Source: Rhizobium sp. ASV20
Lineage (GTDB): Bacteria > Pseudomonadota > Alphaproteobacteria > Rhizobiales > Rhizobiaceae
Direction: 5' to 3'
DNA length: 36,651 nt
Assembly: GCF_016429015.1 (NCBI RefSeq)
Contig: NZ_JAELTU010000066.1
Location: forward strand, 1 to 36,651
Positions 32,178-36,651 of the stretch are shown here, in pieces. A model generated the notes under the pieces. The model made no database searches, was not told the DNA's origin, and was given only the letters and a program-made list of their open reading frames with translations. Made by a program: the position numbers and the translations under genes. How positions within the stretch are numbered: the stretch's first letter is position 1; each line of letters begins with the position of its first letter.

Positions 32178-33311
32178 ATGATAAAACGCATGATCATCAT
32201 GCTGATCATCATAGGCCTGATCCTAGGCGGGATCTTCGGCTTCCAGGCATTCAAGAACCGCATGATTGCGGCCTATCTGGCGAATCTCAAATCGCCGCCA
32301 CAGACAGTCTCGACAATTACCGCGGCGATGAGCCCATGGCAGACGACGCTGCAGTCCATCGGCAGCTTTAATGCCGTTGAAGGCGCCAACCTTTCGGCGC
32401 AAGTCCCGGGCATCGTCCAGAAGATCGGTTTCGAGGATGGGCAGGACGTCAAGAAGGGCGATCTTATCGTGCAGCTGCTCGCTGACCAGCAGATCGCGAC
32501 GCTGGAGCAGTACAAGGCGACGATGGCGAACGCCCAGATTGCTTATGACCGCGATTCCAGGCTGATCAAGGCGAACACCATTGCGCAAAGCCAGGTCGAC
32601 AGCGATCTGGCGAACTGGAAGGCGGCACAGGCGCAGGTCGCATCGCAGCAAGCGCTGATCGATCAATATTCGATCCGCGCCCCCTTCGACGGCCACCTCG
32701 GCATCAGGCTGGTCAGTCTCGGTCAGTATCTGTCGGCGGGAACCGCGGTCGTGACCTTGCAGTCGCTCGATCCGATCCAGTTTGACTTTTCAATGCCGCA
32801 GCAAGCCCTGTCGCAGTTGAAGGCCGGGCAGGCGGTGACGGCCACGGTCGATGCCTATGGCAGCCAGACATTCGACGGCAAGATTACGGCAATCAGTCCG
32901 CTGGTGGATAGCCAGAGTCGCAATATCACCATCCGCGCGACGTTCCCCAATCCCGATCGCAAGCTGTTGCCCGGCATGTTCGGCAACGTGGTCGTGGTTG
33001 TTGGCGAGCCTAAGGATTACATTTCTCTGCCGCAGACCGCCGTCACGATCAACCCGTACGGCAATGTCGTCTATGTGGTGACCGACAAGGGCAACGGGCC
33101 GGATGGAAAGCCGCAGCACGTCGCCAATCAGAAATTCGTCAGCACGGGGCAAGCCCGTGGTGACCAGATTTCTGTGACCAAGGGGCTGAATGCGGGCGAG
33201 GTGGTCGTGACCGCCGGCCAGCTGAAACTCAACAACGGCTCGCCTGTCATCATCAACAATGCGGTGCAGCCGTCGAACGATCCCAACGCGGCACCGGCAA
33301 ATCCCAATTGA
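32178..33311 (+). CDS. RND efflux periplasmic adaptor (membrane fusion protein, HlyD/AcrA type)
   Basis: 377-residue adaptor joining an RND pump to an outer-membrane channel. An N-terminal membrane anchor (RMIIMLIIIGLILGGIFGF) replaces the lipoprotein signal of AcrA; no lipobox Cys is seen. The lipoyl-like half motifs are SAQVPGIVQKIGFEDGQDVK and IRAPFDGHLGIRLVSLGQYL, flanking an alpha-hairpin of about residues 105-160. Beta-barrel and membrane-proximal regions follow (LPGMFGNVVVVVGEPKDYIS; VTKGLNAGEVVVTAGQLKL). The pump gene starts 9 nt later, so they form an operon. Confidence 0.93.
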   Translation: MIKRMIIMLIIIGLILGGIFGFQAFKNRMIAAYLANLKSPPQTVSTITAAMSPWQTTLQSIGSFNAVEGANLSAQVPGIVQKIGFEDGQDVKKGDLIVQLLADQQIATLEQYKATMANAQIAYDRDSRLIKANTIAQSQVDSDLANWKAAQAQVASQQALIDQYSIRAPFDGHLGIRLVSLGQYLSAGTAVVTLQSLDPIQFDFSMPQQALSQLKAGQAVTATVDAYGSQTFDGKITAISPLVDSQSRNITIRATFPNPDRKLLPGMFGNVVVVVGEPKDYISLPQTAVTINPYGNVVYVVTDKGNGPDGKPQHVANQKFVSTGQARGDQISVTKGLNAGEVVVTAGQLKLNNGSPVIINNAVQPSNDPNAAPANPN

Positions 33312-33320
33312 GGTGTGACG

Positions 33321-36300
33321 ATGAATATCACCGATATCTTCATCCGACGCCCCGTTCTCGCGCTTGTCGTGAGCGCGTTGATCATCGTGATCGGCTACCA
33401 GTCGTTCCGCTCGCTGACGGTGCGTCAGTATCCGCAAACCCAGAATGCCGTCGTGACAGTAACGACGACCTATTCCGGTGCAGCGCCTGACGTCATCGCG
33501 GGCTTCATCACGACACCGCTGGAAAATGCCATCGCGCAGGCGAACGGTATCGATTACATGACCTCGTCGAGCACCAGCGGTACGTCGGTCATCACCGTCA
33601 ACCTGCGGCTCAACTACAGTGCCGACGCGGCCATGACGGAAATCAATGCGAAAGTATCCTCGGTCCTCAATCAGCTGCCGACGGGCACGCAGCAGCCCAT
33701 CATGTCGGTCTCGATCGGCCAATCGATCGATGCCATGTATATCGGCTTCCGCAGCGATGTTCTCGCCAGCAACCAGATCACCGACTACCTCACACGCGTG
33801 GTTCAGCCGAAACTGCAGGCGGTCAACGGGGTTCAGACGGCGGAAATCCTTGGTGCGCGAACTTTCGCGCTGAGAGCATGGTTGCAGCCGGACAAGCTTG
33901 CTGCCTACGGCCTGACGGCCGGTGATGTGTGGACGGCACTTGCAAGCAACAACTATATCTCCGGTATCGGCACCACGCGCAGCCAGATGACGCAAACCGT
34001 GCTGACGGCGCAGACCGATCTGCATTCGGCCGACGAGTTCAGAGAGATGGTCGTCAAGCAGATCGGCACCTCGATCGTCCGCCTCAAGGATGTCGCCACC
34101 GTCGCGCTCGGCTCTCAAAATCCTGACGTCCAGATCGGATTCGATGGGCAGGACGGCGTGTTCATGGGCATCCAGATCGCGCCGACGGCCAATCTGCTCG
34201 ACGTGATCGCGGGTGTACGTGCGGTATTTCCAGACATCCAGGCACAATTGCCGCAGGGGCTCGAGGGCTACATTGTCTATGATTCCAGCACCTTCGTCAC
34301 GACGTCGATCAACGAGGTCGTGAAGAGCCTTGTCGAAGCGCTGGTCATCGTGATTTTCGTGGTCTTCGCCTTCCTCGGCTCGCCACGTTCGGTCGCCATT
34401 CCCATCGTCGCCATCCCGTTGTCGCTGGTGGGCACATTCGCGATGATGCTGATCTTCGGCTTCTCGATCAATCTTCTGACACTGCTTGCCCTCGTTCTGG
34501 CGATCGGTCTCGTGGTCGACGACGCCATCATCGTAGTGGAGAATGTCAATCGTCATATCGAGGAGGGATCAACGCCCATGAGGGCGGCGCTGGACGCGGC
34601 GCATGAACTGGTCGGGCCGATCCTGGCCATGACCGTCGTGCTGATCGCCGTCTATGTGCCCATCGGTTTCCAGGGCGGCCTGACCGGCGCGCTGTTTACG
34701 GAGTTCGCCTTCACGCTGGTCGGCGCCGTTACGGTTTCCATGATCATAGCATTGACGCTGACGCCGATGATGTGTTCGCGCATCCTGAAGCCGCATCTCA
34801 CCGATCGTAGCGGCTGGGAAGAGCGTGTATCCGATTTCATCGACCGGCGCTTCTCGGAGATCCATCGGCCCTACGTCCGCATGCTGCATGGCAGCCTGAA
34901 CACGGTGCCTGTGGCGCTGGTCTTTGCGGCAATCGTGCTTGGCAGCATCTATTTCCTCTACACCAGCGCAAAGAGCGAACTGGCTCCCAATGAGGACCAG
35001 GGCTTCCTCGCCGCGCAGGTAACCAATCCCCCCAATGCGACGCTTCAGCAAAAGCTGCTCAGCTCCGATCAGGTCACCAAGATCTTCCGCAGTTTCCCCG
35101 AGACGGACAAGACGCTGCAGGTCGAGGTGCCGGGGACCTCTTTCGAAGGCATGGTGCTGAAACCATGGGATCAGCGCACCAGAACAGCGGATCAATTGCA
35201 GCCACTGGTGCAGGCCGACCTGGCGCAGATCGCCGGCGGACAGTCCGTGGTGTTTCAGATACCGCCGCTGCCCGGCGCCAGCGGTTTGCCCGTGCAATTC
35301 GCCATCGGCAGCACCGGCGGCTTCGACCAACTCAATGAAGTGTCCAGCTCCTTCCTGCAGGAAGCGCAGAAATCCGGCCAGTTCATCTTTATCATGAAGG
35401 ATCTCTACGTCGATAATCCGCAATATTCGATCCAGATCGATCGTAGCAAGGCGTCGGCGCTTGGCCTGTCCATGAATAATGTCGGCTCGGCGCTCGCCGC
35501 CATGCTGGGCGGTGGGTATGTCAACTATTTCAGCATCGACAACCGTTCCTATCAGGTCATTCCACAGGTGGCGCAACGCTCGCGCCAGACCATCGATCAG
35601 ATCCTGAATTATCCGATTGCCAATGTGAACGGCTCGAAGATCCCGCTTTCGGCGATTGCGACGGCAAAACTCCAGGCAACTCCGCGCTCAGTCGCGCACT
35701 TCCAGCAATTGAATTCGGCCACGATCGCCGGCGTGCCGGCACCTGGCGTCGCCGTTGGCGATGCGCTGAACACTCTGAAATCGATCGCGGCGCGCACCCT
35801 GCCGCAGGGTTACTCCGTCGACTACGGTGGCCAGTCGCGTCAGTACGTCCAGGAATCGAGCGGCATGGCGACGACGTTCGCGCTCGCGCTGATCATCGTG
35901 TTCCTTGCGCTGTCGGCACAATTCAACAGCTTCCGCGATCCGCTGATCATTCTCGTGTCCGTGCCGATGTCGATCGCAGGTGCGCTCGCCTTCATCAGCT
36001 TGGGCATCGGTGGCGCGACGATGAACATCTATACGCAGGTCGGTCTGGTGACTTTGATGGGGCTGATCAGCAAGCACGGCATTCTGATCGTCGAAGTGGC
36101 GAATACCCTGCAGGCAGAAGGTAAGACCAAGCGCGAAGCCATCGAAGGCGCGTGCGGCATCCGCTTGCGTCCGATCCTGATGACGACAGGCGCCATGGTT
36201 CTGGGCGTGGTGCCACTGATCCTGGCGACGGGCGCGGGTGCTGCCGCCCGCTTCAACATGGGCCTGGTGATCGCTACCGGTCTTGCCATCGGTACACTGT

Positions 36301-36395
36301 TCACGCTCTTCGTTGTGCCTGCCGTCTACATGCTGCTGGCTGCAGATCACCACAAGCAGAACGCAGCGGAGGAGGAGCCGGCGCCGGCACACTGA
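33321..36395 (+). CDS. RND efflux pump inner-membrane transporter (HAE1 type)
   Basis: 1024-residue proton-driven efflux pump of usual length. It begins MNITDIFIRRPVLALVV, the HAE1 hallmark, and has the proton-relay aspartates Asp400 and Asp401 in AIGLVVDDAIIVVENVNRHI. Periplasmic porter domains lie after TM1 and TM7, and the C-terminal half repeats the fold with VGLVTLMGLISKHGILIVEV. The ATG at 33321 is chosen with GAGG 7 nt upstream; the in-frame GTG at 33315 is less well spaced. Substrates are probably hydrophobic drugs or plant compounds, inferred from family. No outer-membrane TolC-like gene follows. Confidence 0.95.
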   Translation: MNITDIFIRRPVLALVVSALIIVIGYQSFRSLTVRQYPQTQNAVVTVTTTYSGAAPDVIAGFITTPLENAIAQANGIDYMTSSSTSGTSVITVNLRLNYSADAAMTEINAKVSSVLNQLPTGTQQPIMSVSIGQSIDAMYIGFRSDVLASNQITDYLTRVVQPKLQAVNGVQTAEILGARTFALRAWLQPDKLAAYGLTAGDVWTALASNNYISGIGTTRSQMTQTVLTAQTDLHSADEFREMVVKQIGTSIVRLKDVATVALGSQNPDVQIGFDGQDGVFMGIQIAPTANLLDVIAGVRAVFPDIQAQLPQGLEGYIVYDSSTFVTTSINEVVKSLVEALVIVIFVVFAFLGSPRSVAIPIVAIPLSLVGTFAMMLIFGFSINLLTLLALVLAIGLVVDDAIIVVENVNRHIEEGSTPMRAALDAAHELVGPILAMTVVLIAVYVPIGFQGGLTGALFTEFAFTLVGAVTVSMIIALTLTPMMCSRILKPHLTDRSGWEERVSDFIDRRFSEIHRPYVRMLHGSLNTVPVALVFAAIVLGSIYFLYTSAKSELAPNEDQGFLAAQVTNPPNATLQQKLLSSDQVTKIFRSFPETDKTLQVEVPGTSFEGMVLKPWDQRTRTADQLQPLVQADLAQIAGGQSVVFQIPPLPGASGLPVQFAIGSTGGFDQLNEVSSSFLQEAQKSGQFIFIMKDLYVDNPQYSIQIDRSKASALGLSMNNVGSALAAMLGGGYVNYFSIDNRSYQVIPQVAQRSRQTIDQILNYPIANVNGSKIPLSAIATAKLQATPRSVAHFQQLNSATIAGVPAPGVAVGDALNTLKSIAARTLPQGYSVDYGGQSRQYVQESSGMATTFALALIIVFLALSAQFNSFRDPLIILVSVPMSIAGALAFISLGIGGATMNIYTQVGLVTLMGLISKHGILIVEVANTLQAEGKTKREAIEGACGIRLRPILMTTGAMVLGVVPLILATGAGAAARFNMGLVIATGLAIGTLFTLFVVPAVYMLLAADHHKQNAAEEEPAPAH

Positions 36396-36558
36396 CATCG
36401 TTGGACGCCTAATGCCTTGAGACGTTCGTGTCATCGCGAAGCGGCGACCGCAGCGAGGCAGCTCTTGTCGACCGCAATGGCCGTAGCGTATGTCTTCGCG
36501 AGAGGACGCAAACGTCGGTGCGCCGCGCAAGACCTACCGGCGGAGGGAGAATGATTTC

Positions 36559-36651
36559 ATGACGCAGAACCATCTCGGCAAGTCGATCGCGCAGTTATCG
36601 ATGCTGATCCAGGCCGGAAATCTCGATCCGGTAGAGCTGATCGAAGAGAGC
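36559..36651 (+). CDS. Amidase-signature-family protein (3' partial, first 31 codons)
   Basis: An ATG at 36559 opens a frame that runs off the window edge: it begins MTQNHLGKSIAQLSMLIQAG and continues NLDPVELIEES. The pattern of a short helix then G-x-L-D-P-V-E-L-I-E is the usual N-terminus of amidase-signature hydrolases (GatA/acetamidase-like). A GGAGGGAGA purine run lies 9-17 nt upstream, a rather long spacing. The catalytic Ser-Ser-Lys region is outside the window, so the call rests on the N-terminus only. Confidence 0.65.
   Translation, partial: MTQNHLGKSIAQLSMLIQAGNLDPVELIEES

Noticed and set aside
31982..32371. 129-codon frame with a hydrophobic N-terminus resembling a signal peptide
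   Set aside because: It overlaps the certain adaptor gene by nearly 200 nt, becomes His/Asp-rich where it reads that gene out of frame, and lacks a ribosome-binding site.
32790..34556. 588-codon leftward open frame opposite the RND adaptor and pump
   Set aside because: Asp/His/Arg-rich composition typical of the antisense of a GC-rich coding region, with no recognisable domain; the opposite strand encodes two certain proteins.
1..36651. CRISPR arrays, insertion sequences, tRNA or rRNA genes, phage genes
   Set aside because: No regularly spaced repeats, transposase or integrase motifs, long terminal inverted repeats or tRNA-like sequences were noticed on either strand.

Overview
The window looks like chromosome or megaplasmid DNA from an alphaproteobacterium of the Rhizobiales (Rhizobium/Agrobacterium/Sinorhizobium type). 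The base composition is GC-rich. It is dense with ABC uptake systems, GntR/FCD and LacI regulators and amino-acid or sugar catabolic enzymes, typical of rhizobial accessory replicons. This assignment is inferred from gene content, not from a marker gene. No rRNA, tRNA, CRISPR array, transposase or integrase was seen.

Region 1 (1-16756) is best read as one catabolic island for proline and hydroxyproline and peptides containing them. A rightward operon (2-5893) encodes a polar amino-acid ABC transporter (binding protein cut at the left edge, two permeases, ATPase), a DadA/HypO-like FAD D-amino-acid dehydrogenase and a single-chain aconitase X, a family shown to be cis-3-hydroxy-L-proline dehydratase. 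A leftward operon (15779-5958) encodes a proline-racemase-superfamily enzyme, a Dpp/Opp-type peptide transporter (binding protein, fused two-domain ATPase, two permeases), a prolyl-iminopeptidase-like hydrolase and an Xaa-Pro aminopeptidase. A divergent GntR/FCD regulator (16082) faces it across a perfect 15-bp inverted repeat whose arms each carry GTATAC. Imported peptides would be trimmed at proline by the two peptidases and the hydroxyproline isomers fed to the racemase-family enzyme, the aconitase X and the FAD dehydrogenase.

Region 2 (16886-23322) is a leftward AfuABC/FbpABC-like transporter (periplasmic binding protein, fused double permease, ATPase) followed by an inositol-monophosphatase-family phosphatase, with a divergent LacI regulator. 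Two near-identical LacI-type operators 90 bp apart lie between them. Uptake of a phosphorylated sugar or polyol followed by dephosphorylation is a reasonable hypothesis.

Region 3 (23521-31624) is a set of smaller units: an unrecognised 36-codon ORF translationally coupled to a Nudix hydrolase; a FadR-type GntR regulator divergent from an autotransporter with a beta-propeller-like passenger; an acetyl-CoA hydrolase/CoA-transferase-family gene; a possible 49-aa membrane peptide; and an overlapping cysteine-synthase/CBS-like plus cystathionine-lyase-like pair.

Region 4 (32178-36651) is an RND efflux pair (adaptor and HAE1 pump) without an outer-membrane factor, followed by the first 31 codons of an amidase-family gene.

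A recurring theme is a strong GC-rich hairpin directly after the binding-protein gene in all three ABC operons, probably raising binding-protein mRNA relative to the membrane and ATPase subunits.
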